A stretch of DNA of 64,000 nucleotides, from the NCBI RefSeq assembly GCF_964355755.1, contig NC_092680.1, positions 19,383,001-19,447,000 of the forward strand, given 5' to 3'. The DNA is from Antedon mediterranea. Its lineage: Eukaryota; Echinodermata; Crinoidea; Comatulida; Antedonidae. The notes under the pieces were generated by a model, which saw only the letters and a list, made by a program, of their open reading frames with translations, was not told where the DNA came from and did not search any database. This document shows, piece after piece, positions 36,577-49,383 of this stretch. The position numbers and the translations under genes were made by a program. The stretch's first letter is position 1. Each line of letters starts with the position of its first letter.

Positions 36577-38261
36577 ATACAGAACGTATTATCAGATGGA
36601 GTTATACTTCCATATCGTAAGAAAGGTTACATTTAATAAAGATCATAGCAGCCTAGTATTCAGACTAGATTTAACGAACGCTTTCGTTAGAAAAAGTGTC
36701 ACAGATTGAGGCGAACATTTGGCATGCAAGAATAAATTGTATTGGTTCGAGGTCAAAATCGTTAATGCATAACTTTCGTATAGTAGGCTACTGTAAATGT
36801 ACATAACCTACTACTTTTAAGTTTTCGTAACGAACGGGAGGTCAGTGTCATATAGAGGTGGCTTGTGCTTAATCTTTTCCTAATCCTGACCTATTAGGTT
36901 GTACGCCGCTTCGTAGGTGTGAACAGGCCCTAAGAGTTTGTTTCTGAACAGGTTTAATACTGTATTTTAAAAGAACATTACAAATTCAATATGTTAACAC
37001 ATTAATTTAATATTTAATTACTAATAACACAAAAACATAACGTCCCTCAGAGCACATGTTAGTAGATTGGAATGTTACAAACAGTGAATATGTAATTATT
37101 AAATCGAAACTCATTTAATCTGTCAATAAATTATTTATGAATAATCCATCATATATTGTAACTACTGTAATTTAATTTATTGTTTATCTTATCCACAATA
37201 ACAGGAATTATTGTGTCGATCCTACAATACAGGCAATTAAAGATAATTGTTTTTTTTACCAAAGAAACTGGTCTATTTAAAGAATACATTTCAAAATAAA
37301 AATAAAATAAACATAAATTGAAGCTTTGAATCGAACATCGACGTAAACAAAATACAATTAGAATGTTTGAAAGCATGCCAAAGGTTTCATTCATAAAAAT
37401 TAAGAGTAAACTGTAGGGTTCCCTAAAAAACAGCACTGGCTTATAGCCAATTAATCTTTTACTAATAATTGGCTCAAACAAGAAATTGTTTTCACTTTAA
37501 CCTTCCAAGACTAGGCAGTTTGTCCAATGACTATACTGTATACTGCACTTTCCCTGGTAATTTTATATATTTAATAGTGTGTATGATGTCAACACGTTTG
37601 AGCTATTGTAACAACAATAACATAAATATATTATTAAGTGTAATCTGGCCATTTGATTGGTTGATGTTGTATCATGTGACATACATTAGTTTCTCCTATT
37701 TCAATGATTGCAGCAACTATTGCACTTTCAGCTTTGATGAAATGATTGTGGAACATGGTTGGTCAGACTATTTAATATTCAATTCTTCACCTCATTATTT
37801 GAAAACAATTTAACATTCTTTCCAACCACTTATTTTAGGGGTTTTTTTTCTAACCTGGTGGTATTGATTTTATAATACAATTTTCACATTAGTTTTACCA
37901 ACAAAATATTTTTACGCTCGATTTGAGGCAGTATTATAAACTTATTTGAATTACAATGGACAGTTTACAATCACTAAAAACTTAACAAATTTTGGCGCCA
38001 TACGATACAAAACATAGGTATCACCTTACAGTGCATTAAATGGAAATAGAGATGAAAAAATCTTTCAGCACAACACATGCAACAAAGAAAGGTACACACA
38101 GAAGTTTTTGTTTAATAAATTACAAACAATTGGAATATTTTTATAGTTTATTTTTTGGTTAATTTATGATACCTGATAGTATAGATTGTTTTACTAACAA
38201 TGTATTATGGACCACTTTTAGGTTGTGGGATGATGACCAAAAAGGGGATTTTTTTAAATTT
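36577..38261. other. Spacer, nothing supported
   Basis: Two overlapping open frames on opposite strands near 37149..37813 are AT-rich and low in complexity; I do not accept them as genes. No repeats recognised. Confidence 0.4.
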
Positions 38262-38345
38262 TATTTCATTTCAACAACATTTTAGTCCATCCAGCCGAAG
38301 CTGATCATTAAGGACCCTTAACAGAAATACTTCATGACAAGACAT
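38262..38345 (-). mobile_element. 3' end fragment of a non-LTR retroelement
   Basis: Read on the minus strand: AAGGGTCCTTAATGATCAGC..., GGCTGGATGGACTAAAATG, then GAAATGAAATAAAATTT. A short 3' UTR ending in an A-rich simple tail is typical of RTE/CR1-like retroelements. Too short for family assignment. Confidence 0.4.
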
Positions 38346-38479
38346 AAACATGTAACAATAACAATTTAAAATAAATATAATTTGTATATATAATAAACAT
38401 TACATTTGTTAGTGCAAGGAATTTGTTTGTGGAAAACAATATTCCATCATTTTATGAATATTTGAGGATTTCGACTTAC

Positions 38480-38695
38480 CGATTTCTTACAAGAATAATG
38501 AAAAGCGAAATCAGAATGTTAATTTGTATATATAAATATTTGTTGATGGATTCAAACATGTACTACAAATGGAGAGAGGCATTATATACCAAATAGATAC
38601 AAGTTTTGGTCCTCTCTCCTTCATCTTTTTTTTTGTGTAATGTATTATACCATATGGACTATATGAAATAAAAGTTGAATTGAAATTGAAAATTA
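38480..38695 (+). mobile_element. Possible 3' end of a non-LTR retroelement with terminal hairpin
   Basis: Hairpin GGAGAGAGG...CCTCTCTCC (38569..38617) followed by ATGAAATAAAAGTTGAATTG and (GAAATT)-type tail. Same style as the minus-strand fragment 200 bp away but a different sequence. Confidence 0.35.
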
Positions 38696-39086
38696 CATAT
38701 TCTCCCTGTGGCCTTCAATATCTTAATAACAATTTAAAAACGGGACATAATCATTTTTAATCTTGGAGGTTAGCATTTGGTGGAGGTAATATATATAATT
38801 TTTGATTGCTCGTTTTTCTTCCGTTCATTGAATGTCTTTTGTACTACAGTATATTCAAATAATACTCAGGAATTTTATTGCGATTAAGGTGGAGAATTAC
38901 CCAGCATTAACTAAACTTCAACTAAAGGTATTTATTTAATACACCCATAAGTCACCCTCCTAAAAACATTAGAAAACAAGTATTTGTATAGATTCTGCAT
39001 GAATGAATTCATTATAATAATAGAAATAGTAGAATCAATGTATATTTTAGTAAACAAGTAGAAGTTGAGAAAAAATAAAATAACAA

Positions 39087-39361
39087 GAATATAGGATTTA
39101 GAATCGAGAGTCTAACTGTCTAAATTATCTTATTTCAATGAAAATACTGAGTTATTTCAATGAAAATACTGAGTTACTTCAAATTATGGAAAGTTAAACA
39201 TTTTTTTAATAGGAAACTATACTTACAGTACAGAATATAAGATTTAGAATCGAGAGTCTAACTGTCTAAATTATTTTATTTCAATGAAAATACTGAGTTA
39301 CTTCAAATTATGAAAAGGTAAACATTTTTTTTTTAATAGGAAACTATACTTACACAGTACA
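39087..39361. repeat. Tandem duplication of about 146 bp
   Basis: Copy 1 (39087..39232) and copy 2 (39233..39361) share GAATCGAGAGTCTAACTGTC and all that follows. Copy 1 additionally holds a second copy of the 22-bp segment beginning TTATTTCAATG. Non-coding. Confidence 0.85.
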
Positions 39362-40675
39362 GTGCAAACACTTCAACCACAAAATTTAATTTCCCTGTTT
39401 TCCTTTGATGACCCAAAAAGTGTAATCAAAAACATGCCTTATCAGCAGACAAATACATCATATCTTTTGTTAATCTGTAACAAAATAAAACAATGCAGAA
39501 AAATGAAATGAAAAAATTTCCATATTTCGGACTTCATAACCATAGAATAGTTCAGTAGCTCAATAAATAATAAAAGCCACTCATTTTATGTATGTTTTAC
39601 ATTTTGTAGGGGTTTTTTTTGCATTGAAAGAAATAAAAAACAATGCAATTAAGAGAGAACATTTCTAGAAATAAATGATGTTATCAAAGCAGCAGTCTAA
39701 ACATCTTTAATGTACAAAAGTAAACTTTGCATTGAATTGTCAGTTGAATGACAGTTGACATTTAGGCAATTATATTACAAACAGTTTCAAATACATGTGT
39801 TATTACAAGTTCAAATGTACTTAGAATTGAAACTCCAGCTGCAATATATTGACAATAACATATGAATCATTCATATTTTTGAAAAAAGAAATTACTTAGA
39901 CTTGCTACGACCTATGACCTTGTTATGAATTCATTGTGTGCATACATTTCTGCTGCTTTCTCGATTTGACAAGTTTTTGAGTATTCTAGGACAAGACGAC
40001 AAGGAATGATAAAATAAGAATGTCATTTGCCAAGTCACCAACGTTGATTAGAGTTAAAATTGGTGAAAAAATATGTTTTCTTTAAATTTGCAAATGTAGT
40101 TCGTCACCATTAGATGTAAAAAAAACACCTAAAACAATAATTTGGCTAGCACATGGTTAATACATGATTACAGAATATGCATTGGTCAATTTAGGGATGT
40201 AACCAAATTTTTCATGCAAAAAATCTTTTACATATTATGATAATTAGAACTGGAAAAATGCACTAAATATCAGAAATGGTCCACCTAAATTATTTTGTCT
40301 AACTTTTTTAGTAAATTTATTTCATATATGATCATAAAACAGAAAACAAACGTTACAGAGTATAATCACCAATATACTGTAGCTACATATTGAATATTAA
40401 AACTTAATACATATGGTTTGATAATTCAACTTGTTTTCAATTATATTCCATGGAGATTATTGTATTGATAACATATTCATGACTTAAGCTTATTTACAGT
40501 ATAACTTATTAATCAGGATATCTACCATATCACATTACCTACCCCAACTGCCACTTACCTAAATTGGATAATTTCTCATATTCAATTATAATTAATGTCA
40601 TACGTATTAATGTCATTTAAACTAGTTTATTTATTTTCCTTTATAGTTTGGAAACTAATTATAAATAAACAATTC
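39362..40675. other. Spacer, nothing recognised
   Basis: AT-rich sequence without a supported exon or repeat. Confidence 0.4.
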
Positions 40676-40799
40676 TTATCTACACTACCAAACATTATGT
40701 GACACAAAAAATGTGATGTGTCCATATATGGACATGATGATGCCATCACTACCATATTTCGGCATATCAGATTTGTGATAGTATATAGGCAGAGCTTTA
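40676..40799. mobile_element. TAGTGTAGAC-family MITE, copy C (decayed)
   Basis: Retains TCTACACTACCAAAC, ATGTGATGTGTCCATATATG and CACTACCATATTT; the right end is eroded to GATAGTATATAGGCAGAGC. Confidence 0.65.
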
Positions 40800-41333
40800 A
40801 ATAGACTTTGGAGCTCAAAATTGATCTGAAATTGACCAAATTAGTATGTGTGCTGTCAATCATACAATCTACTTCACCGCCAAGTTTTGAATACCAGATT
40901 TTGTAATATTGAAAAAATCATGCACTTGCTATAAAAGAAAATGAAGCAAAAAAAAGAAAAGAACTCTTCCTACAATAAAAAAACAAAATAGGAAATACCA
41001 GATAATATTATAATCACATACACATGCTCCAAATTCTTATAATACAACACCGGTAATATGTATTATGCTTTAACTTTATCCAATAATCCATTCAAATTAG
41101 AAAAAAAAAACCTTTCTATACAGACATAGGATAGTTCAAAGAAAAGCTTATAAACTTAGAAGTGAAATAGTTTGGTCGGATACTTTCATTCAGGATATAC
41201 TGTAACAGTAGTGTGCGGATATGTTTCTTCAAGAGCAGAAAAGGATAATAATCTATTGTACCTACAAGATTTTGAAAGTCATGGAACACATTCTTAGATC
41301 TCTTTATGACCTAGATTTTCTATGGTAATACAA

Positions 41334-42030
41334 AAAGCGTTTTGTATTCTCGGATACAGTAAGAACTATATAAAATTTATGTGTAAATACAGATATCCGA
41401 GACGAGTAGGGGGTACCCTGTTGTTAGGGTATATAACAGTACAGATAAAAATGACTGCAACGTACAGCCTATGTTCCAGCTTTGTGGCTACGAGGTATTG
41501 TGTTTTGATTGCAATTCCACGAGATGCATTGTTTGATCGTGATCCTACGAACTGCATCGTTTTTTTTATCTTTTTTTTATACGAGAAGCATTGTTTTATA
41601 ATAATAATAATACCACATTTATATAGCGCCCTTTTCATGAGTAATCATGCTCAAAGGCGCTTTACAAGCATTATTACCCCAGTATTTTTTTGGGATCAAA
41701 CACGTATTGAAACATACTCCCATAATGCAGCCGGTAACCAGCGCAAAGTTGTGTCTAGATCTAACTGGGTACCCATTTATACACCTGGGTGGAGAGAGGC
41801 AACGTAAGTAAAGTATCTTGCCTATGGATACAAGCAATGCGGCGAGAGTTGGATTCGAACCTAGGTCTGACGATCGGTAGTCCAACACACTGCGCCACAC
41901 GCCCGTAATGTATAATAAACACCAGTGTTATCAATGAAGCATTTTTTATTCTCGGATTAAGGACTATATAAAATTTATGTGTAACAGTATACAGTATCTT
42001 TCGAGACGATTAGGGGGTACCCGGGTATAT
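41334..42030. repeat. Direct repeats of about 90 bp flanking a SINE
   Basis: The segments 41334..41430 and 41936..42030 share ATTCTCGG, ACTATATAAAATTTATGTGT and CGAGACGA(G/T)TAGGGGGTACC. The last string also occurs inverted in the SINE at 49.8 kb, so these may be fragments of an older SINE family duplicated around a younger insertion. Confidence 0.6.
41597..41905 (-). mobile_element. tRNA-derived SINE, minus strand, with ATT-repeat tail
   Basis: On the minus strand a tRNA-like head gives an A box TGGCGCAGTGTG (41897..41886) and a perfect B box GGTTCGAATCC (41861..41851). The body has TAAAGCGCCTTTGAGC and AGGGCGCTATATAAATG, then a (TTA)n tail. Open frames across it on either strand are not genes. 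Confidence 0.8.
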
Positions 42031-42054
42031 GGTAGAAGGAATATCTGTGTCACT

Positions 42055-42152
42055 CACAGTCATCAGGTGCCACATGAACGTCCAATCACAGTCATCAGGT
42101 GCCACATGAACGTCCAATCACAGTCATCAGGTGCCATTATGAACGTCCAATC
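42055..42152. repeat. 32-bp tandem repeat, three copies
   Basis: Three units starting CAGTCATCAGGTGCCA and ending AACGTCCAATCA; the third has a small indel. Confidence 0.95.
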
Positions 42153-45100
42153 AGATATGGACGACTTTGACCTGGCATTGTAACTCAACATGTTCCCACA
42201 ATTGTATTGCCCAACCAACAAAAAAGTTGAAATATGGTATGACACTGATGACAATTGAAGTTGATCAACGAATGAAGATTTTATCTGAATATGTAGATAA
42301 ACTATCTTTAACACAACCATTATACTGATAACCAAGACAATACTCAAACCTCATTAAACTGATTTCTGTTATGTGAAATTTGAATACTGTATATATTTTG
42401 ACAGAAAGAGAAACCTGGCCTGCAGCAACAATTACACAAAACAACAGTTTATTATTGGTGTTGGCAGTCTATGAGTGCTGCTTACCTGGATAAACCAATA
42501 ATATCCTTCTCCTCCAAAGGGAGTATATTTACGAAAATAAATTCCATTAACCATCCCTATCAGATAATGGTGCTATCCACGAACAGTAAAATCTAACCAT
42601 CCCAGATACCACTGTCATTATTTCGTTTCATTGTGCTGTCGTCTATGTACGTGTATAGAGCAACAATTTGAAAGTATTCTACGAATTCCTGAAGCTTTAA
42701 TTGTTAGTGTGAAACCAAGCCAAAGAGAACTCTGTTACCATTGTTAACATGACACATTGCAAACTGTGTAATAGAAAAATAAATAATAAAGAAGAATACA
42801 GTATGGGAAAGAAATTCAAAACTCGGATTCTTCTGCTTAATAAATAATATGAACTGTTAGATCATAATACCAAGTTATAATTAAAAAATAATTAATTTTG
42901 AGGTAAATCTAATTGAAAACCTAATTTTCATTATACCGTAGTCAAATCTAATTGGAAAACATCTTTGTTCACTTTAACATACCAAGACACTTATTATTTC
43001 TCAGTTTCATAATATTGTATGCATTTTTTATGAAAAATTAACTACTGTATAAATAAAGTTTTCATTAATCAACTCTAAACTATGCTACACTACCTCCCAC
43101 ATAAATTGAATGAAATATTGGTACTTTATTTAAATGTATTATTTTTTATTTTCAAGAAATTACTATAGTATCAGTTCAAATAATCTTCATTCTTCTAACT
43201 AAAACAAAATCTTTACCTTACAGTATAATTAATTTTCTAAGAAGCATACCATTTATTATGAAGATGATACAGTACTTATTAAAATGCCAATACTGTAAGT
43301 TAAACATCGGTGGATAATAAAAGATTTTATTTATGTTCTGAGAGTAAACACAATTTCCTTTCACCCTCAACTGTACTATCTAGTCTTAATTTTATACGAA
43401 TCCGAATAAAACAGTCTATGATTTCCCAAAAAAAGCAGAAAATTGCAGAAACAGATGAAGAGCAAAAAAAATGTAGGTTTTCACAAAACAAACCCATCCA
43501 ACATTGTCTTTCCATAGAGAAAGTTTTCCACGGTCCTTTCCACTGGTTCCCTTTTCCATATGGGTGGTTACGGTATGGTTAACTTTATACTTCCATATTT
43601 TTTCTCTATTATGTAATTTTAATTATACTGTAAGAAAGAATCTGTGTACAGAAATGGATGGTGTTGTCGGAATTCACAGTCCCTATTATAGAAAAATTCT
43701 GAATGCAAGTGTATCTAAATTGTAGTGGGCTCAGCCACAAACCCTAATTTCAATATACCTGTATCATATGCTAAAGCTTCCTGATGATATCTTGTCTCAC
43801 AGTATGGTGAACTAGGATTGTGTAGCTAGATTTCTTATTGTGCAAACTGCCAGCCAGCCAGGATATAGCGGTGCTTGGTAGTAATAATACCTCTAACACC
43901 ACAAGAAACAATAGATACAGAATGTATGAAAATGTTACATCCTACATCCAAAGATAAGGACAATAGATTTAATTGGATATTATAAAATAATCCTTATAAT
44001 AACGACACACCTTGGCAACATATTACCCGGGTCATCGAAACAAAAATAATTTTTCAAAAAGTGTTCACGATTTTTTCAAGGTTAGACAAATTACTTCCAA
44101 GCCAACAAGTAACAAATACAATATTTCGACAGCAAAGAGAAAGTTAGTTCCACATGCATTGATAATGACAATGAAGAGAAATTTATCAGTTTCGAAAAAC
44201 AAACTGCGTACGTAACCATTTCTCGAATATTCTTTTAAACACTGATTATCATAATACAGTATAGGGCCTTCATTTTATGTGGTGTATTTCTATTCCCAGA
44301 TTTTTATTTACATACACCATTCCAGGGGCGGATCCAGCATTATAGATTAGGGGAGGCTAAATATTTCATAAATGATTAAAAAGTTCCTTCGGGTTGCAGA
44401 AAATTAAAAAATAGTGAATAATTTATTTTAAAAAGACATGGCTGTTGCATTGAAGATGAAATGTACAATATATTGCCTATATATTTTATAAAACAACATC
44501 GATGCACGCTTACAATTTAAAAACAATTTGAAACAATTTATTTTGGACTAAATTACAGCATGTTTTAGACCATTTTAATTTTAAGAAATCAGAAATTCCC
44601 ATGTGTGTACAAAATTGTCATGTCTCCTCCTCCATCAATAATTCTACATTCCACGAGACTTTTAAAATTATTTGCTATTTTTATCTCATTCTTCTTTTTA
44701 TCAAATTAATTAATCTCCAGTATACACAGTTATATGGTTTCTTGGAGTATCTCTATGCCTGTCACATTTATATTAATTTTAAGTTTACACAATATAGTCT
44801 TTTCAACAGGAAGTTGTACAATCTATAATAGTCTTTTATGTAGAAACGCCTAGCCTTGGGCGTCTGACCTGGATTATTATTACCTTTAGTACAATTTAAT
44901 TATTATAATTGTATCATTTTTTATAATATTAATAATATTGTAAAATATTAATCCTTGTTCAATTTTAAAATACAATATCAACGAGGAAAGGACAATTTAA
45001 AACATGACTTGATTATTCAAAAGGGACACTTAGGCCTACACTTTTTGCAAGAGGGCAAAATCAAATGTTAGCTTGATTATAGAAGTTCATAATAAACTAT

Positions 45101-45841
45101 GTACTGTAGGTTTGTGTTAAAAATCAGACACCTGAATTTAAGTTACACAAAATTTGGAGCTCCCAGTGCATACTATTAACTATTTTTTCTACAGGTAGCT
45201 TTTTTCATATTTAATATTTAATTAACTAACATTATATTGTACTGAACACAACAACTATATTCTTTATTCATTTTCTTTAAAATCTGATTTTCCTTCATTT
45301 ATAATATCATAAAAATAATATAAAATAGGAATACACATAGACAATTATACTATGAAATAAATATTATAATTATTATACATCAGTGCAAAATTACTTCCAT
45401 TTATTGTCATACATAGAAATTATGTTTGCTCTGAGATTTATTTTATTTTATTACAGACCCACAGTTAATCATCGCCAATAACAGATACAAATACTTAAAT
45501 GAAAACCGAACCAAACCAACATGAACATGAAACAATAACAACAACAAACCATTAACCCTGCATTAAATAGCCAACTTATTAATTACCTCCCTATATTAAT
45601 ACAAACATGACCTTAAAAGGTACATTACAGTGCGAAAGATAGATACTGTAGATAGGTCAGTGAACATAATCATAGCATCCATTGATATCTCCAAATCTTT
45701 TATACTTCAATTAGTCTATCTATTATTTCCAATGAGGTCATGTCACAGACAATTTAAAAAGAAAGTACTGAGCAGGTAGATAGTACATGCACTTGATGGT
45801 GAAAATAAACAATGAAAAGACCATTCAAACTTTGTTCCTGT
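42153..45841. other. Gene-free spacer
   Basis: AT-rich. I looked at the longer open frames (for example 43310..43582) and found no family resemblance or splice context. No repeat family recognised. Confidence 0.4.
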
Positions 45842-45999
45842 GCTCTGTCTACACTATCTATCAAACTAGTTTGAAAAAAAAAACAGTTATGTTCCAAAAT
45901 ATAGTAGTAATATACCTAAATATGGTAGTGATATGACATCATAATGTCAATACTTGATTACAATTTTACATAAAGTTTGATGGTGTAGACAAGGCTTTA
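45842..45999. mobile_element. TAGTGTAGAC-family MITE, copy D
   Basis: Left end GCTCTGTCTACACTATC, right end AAAGTTTGATGGTGTAGACA; interior TATGGTAGTGATATGACATC as in copy B. Confidence 0.75.
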
Positions 46000-46034
46000 A
46001 ACTCAATTCACATGTAGAAAATCTTATAATTTTT

Positions 46035-46110
46035 TATTTTATTTATTTTATTCAAACTCATTCAACAGCGGGTAACCCGCCCCTTACAGAATGGAATAAA
46101 CTATACCATA
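46035..46110 (-). mobile_element. Possible retroelement 3' tail fragment
   Basis: TTTATTTTATTTATTTTATTC followed by CATTCAACAGCGGGTAACCCGC: on the minus strand a small GC hairpin (GCGGGTTACCCGC) and then an A-rich simple tail. Resembles the tail region of non-LTR elements; no more can be said. Confidence 0.3.
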
Positions 46111-46197
46111 TAAAAATATATATAAATCTTAAAATCTAGCAATACAAATTTATACAATTTTACTAATTTTATTACAAAAACAATTATAACGGTCAAA

Positions 46198-47734
46198 CTA
46201 GACATGTAACTCGTCACTTTGACGAGTTAGTTATCCGCACGACAAACGCCACGTGCACGTCATACGTTAGAATATTGCACACAGAAAAAAATTATGGCAT
46301 TATGACCTGATCTGAAGAATATGATATGTTGTTAGTGCTGAATTCTGTCAATTTTGTGTCATATAGTATATACATGCAAACAGTATAATCTGTATACATG
46401 TTACATACAGTGTAGAATAGGTGAAATTACGGGACCCGCCATTTATTCAAATTTGTAACATGGCGACGGTATCAAGATGAAACACTAAGATATAGCAATT
46501 TCGGAAGCAAATTATCTCAGCAACAACATATTAACGTGTAGAAGAAATTTGAATACGTTTAATATTGATGCGCGCTCTTTTAAATATAATGAACTATGAT
46601 GCAAAAGATGAAAATACGACTTTTTTTATTTAACTTGCAATATGATGACGTCACAGCATCTGATTGGCAAAATGTTCACATGATTTAATATCTACAATCC
46701 AAGAGCTTCCAGAAAATGTTTTAATCATGATTATCACATTTTATTTTGACGGGCTATTACAGATTAAAATTTACTGTAAAGATGAAATTAATGACCCACG
46801 TAATTAAAATTTTTAGGCATGATGACGTCATAAAAATTAAAATATTTTTATCTCATGCGAAAGATAGTTGATTGACCTAGACAATATTAAAATCTCGGAG
46901 AAAAAGAAATACATATAAGCGTGATGCGCTCCATTGAATGTGATGAGCAATAACGAAAGACAAAAAAATCCTATATTTTACATTCGTGTGGCCATATGAT
47001 GACGTCACAACATCCGTGAGGTAAAAATTCTGCATGAATTCATATCTACAACATATCTGCTTACATATTAAGTTAAAAAAATTAGGGGTAATCGTTGATC
47101 CTGAGAAGCTATAAAACATTCAAAATAGGCATAATTTTGACAACATTTTGTAACTTTTTCAACTAAAACGCGCGCAAATGGGCTAAATCAACGTGTTCGT
47201 ATGACGTAATTTTAATTTGAAATGATGTCAATCTTTTTGAAAATGACTAGGAAAGGCTGGAAAATCACAATTCAAGAGAAAAAAACATGATTTTCATGCT
47301 CTATGCGCACCGTGCGCGTAATATTTTTCGCGCGCGCGGTAATTTTGTACATGCTTAAAATGACATGAAACGCGTAGAAAGTTGATTAGAAATTATTTTT
47401 GCGCATTTTGAAATTTTAAATGCGCGTGCGCGCGTAACTTTGTGTAAAACACGCAATTTTTTTCCAACAGAAAGTTAGCGCATGATATAAATTAAACTTT
47501 CACAAAGTGTCAATTAAAAATCACTTTTAGTTTTTAATCTATGATCAATCATAAAAAATCATAAAATCGCGCGTAAGTCACGTTGCGCAACTCTGACGTA
47601 ATTCAAAAATAGGAGGTGCACAACTTCACGTAAATGCCCACAGGTTGTCAAAGTTATAAAATGTTATGTTTACACATTTTAGAGAAACGCTCTACACAAA
47701 AATAGCGAGAAAGAAAGAAGAATAATACAGAAAA
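46198..47734 (+). repeat. CRE-rich long repeat, monomer III (locus 2)
   Basis: Same start as monomer I. TGACGTCA at 46646, 46823 and 47000 (spacing 177 and 177). Its head resembles monomer II, its body monomer I. A GCGCGTGCGCGCG tail is present once. Confidence 0.85.
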
Positions 47735-49383
47735 CTAGACATGTAACTCGTCACTTTGACGAGTTTGGTTATCCGCCGCGCAAGTGGTGAAACATTAACA
47801 TTAAGGAGATAGGTTGAGGACAAAAGGAAGTGTTCACGTTGGCATTATGACCTGAACTGAAGAATATGATATGTTGTTATTGCTGAATTTTATTATTTAA
47901 ATCCATATATAGTATAGACAGTATAATCTGTATCCATATCACATACAGTGTAGAATAGGTGAAATTACGGGACCCGCTATTTATTGCAATTTTTAACATG
48001 TTGACGGTTTTAAAATGAAACGCGAAGGTAGTAATTCCGAAAGCAAATTATCTCAGCAACAACGTATTAACGTGTAGAAGAAATTTGAATACGTGAAATA
48101 TTGATGCGCGCTCTTTTAAATGTAATGAATTATGACGCAAAAGATGAAAATACGACCTTTTTTATTTAACTGGCCATATGATGACGTCACAACATCCGAT
48201 TGGCAACATTTTTACATAATTTCGTATCTACAATCCAATAGCTTCCAGAAAAAGTTTTAATCGTGATTATCACATTTTATTCTTACGAGCTATAACAGAT
48301 TAAAATTTACTGTAAAGATGAAATTACTGCCACACGTGATATTAATTTTTAGGCATGATGACGTCAAAAAAATTAAAATATTTTTAACTCATGCGAAAGA
48401 TAGTTGATTGACCTAGACAATGTCAAAATCGGGGTGAAAATGGAAAACGGATAAGTGGAGATGCGCTCTATTCAATGTGATGAGCTATGACGAAAGATAC
48501 AAAAATCCTAAATTTTCTATTCGCGTGGCCATACGATGACGTCAAAATGTCCGGTTAGCCATATTAATACCTGATCCGATATCTACAACTCATCTACTTC
48601 CAGAATATCCCATCCACAAAAAGTTGACCTTCTAGTTTAGAAATTACGACTGTTTAAAAAAAGGCATATTTTAAACGAATTTTTTAACATTTTCATAAAA
48701 AACGCGCGCAAATTGTCCAATTCGACGTGCTCGTATGACGTATCTTTAAGTCGAAATTGTTTAAAATTTGGTAAAATTACTAGAAAAAGCTGGAAAAACA
48801 TAAATCACGCGAAAAAAAATCGTTTTCCATGCTACGTGCGCACCGCACACGTAAAAATGTGCGCACGCGTGGGAATTTTTGACATGCTTAAAACGACATG
48901 AAACGCGTAGAAAGTTGATTATAAATTAATTTTGCGCATTTTGAAATTTTAAATGCGCGTGCGCGCGTAACTTTGTGTAAAACACGCAATTTTTTTTCAA
49001 CAGAAAGTTAGCGCATGATATAAATTAAACTTTTGCAAAGTTTCACTTTAAAATGTTATTTGGTTTTCGATATATGTTAAATACGAGAAAATCGTTAAAT
49101 CGCGCGTACGTCACGTTGCGCAATTGTAAACATCATGAAAAGCTTCGCTTGACGACGTTACATAAATTTCAAAATGTTAACATAGGTAACAAAATGTTAT
49201 GTTTGCAAGTTTTAGAGAAAAGCGTTACACAAAAATCATACAGAAAGAAAGAAGAAAAATAAAAAGTTGATGTTGATGATTTCGTACAATCACAAGAGGT
49301 TATCCTGCAACTTCGTTGCGGATAACCAAAAATATTGATCCCATACAATAACAAGGAGTTATCCGCCAAGTGCGGATAACTAA
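47735..49383 (+). repeat. CRE-rich long repeat, monomer IV (locus 2)
   Basis: TGACGTCA at 48182, 48359 and 48537 (spacing 177 and 178). Its head resembles monomer I, its body monomer II. The extreme left part after TTATCCGC is replaced by unrelated sequence. Ends with two hairpins, 49298..49327 (GGTTATCC...GGATAACC) and 49358..49380 (GTTATCCGC/GCGGATAAC, 5-nt loop). Confidence 0.85.

Larger units (their letters stand above)
46198..49383 (+). mobile_element. Dimeric CRE-rich element, locus 2; possible Helentron/DINE-like
   Basis: Same orientation and same head-to-tail dimer plan as 31710..35101. The 3' hairpin and the following CTAA match locus 1, while flanking sequences differ, so the boundaries are defined by the two loci together. 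No Rep/helicase coding sequence. Confidence 0.5.

Noticed and set aside
37149-37813. Open frames of about 110 codons on both strands
   Set aside because: Low-complexity, rich in Phe, Ile, Asn and Tyr as expected from AT-rich DNA; no motif or splice context.
41886-41897. Functional tRNA gene at about 41.85-41.9 kb
   Set aside because: Promoter boxes are good but acceptor and anticodon stems do not pair, and a SINE body follows.
41322-41900. Overlapping open frames of 90-161 codons on both strands
   Set aside because: They read through a tRNA-derived SINE with recognisable A and B boxes.
42063-42347. Minus-strand 94-codon frame
   Set aside because: Its C-terminal third is the translation of the 32-bp tandem repeat.
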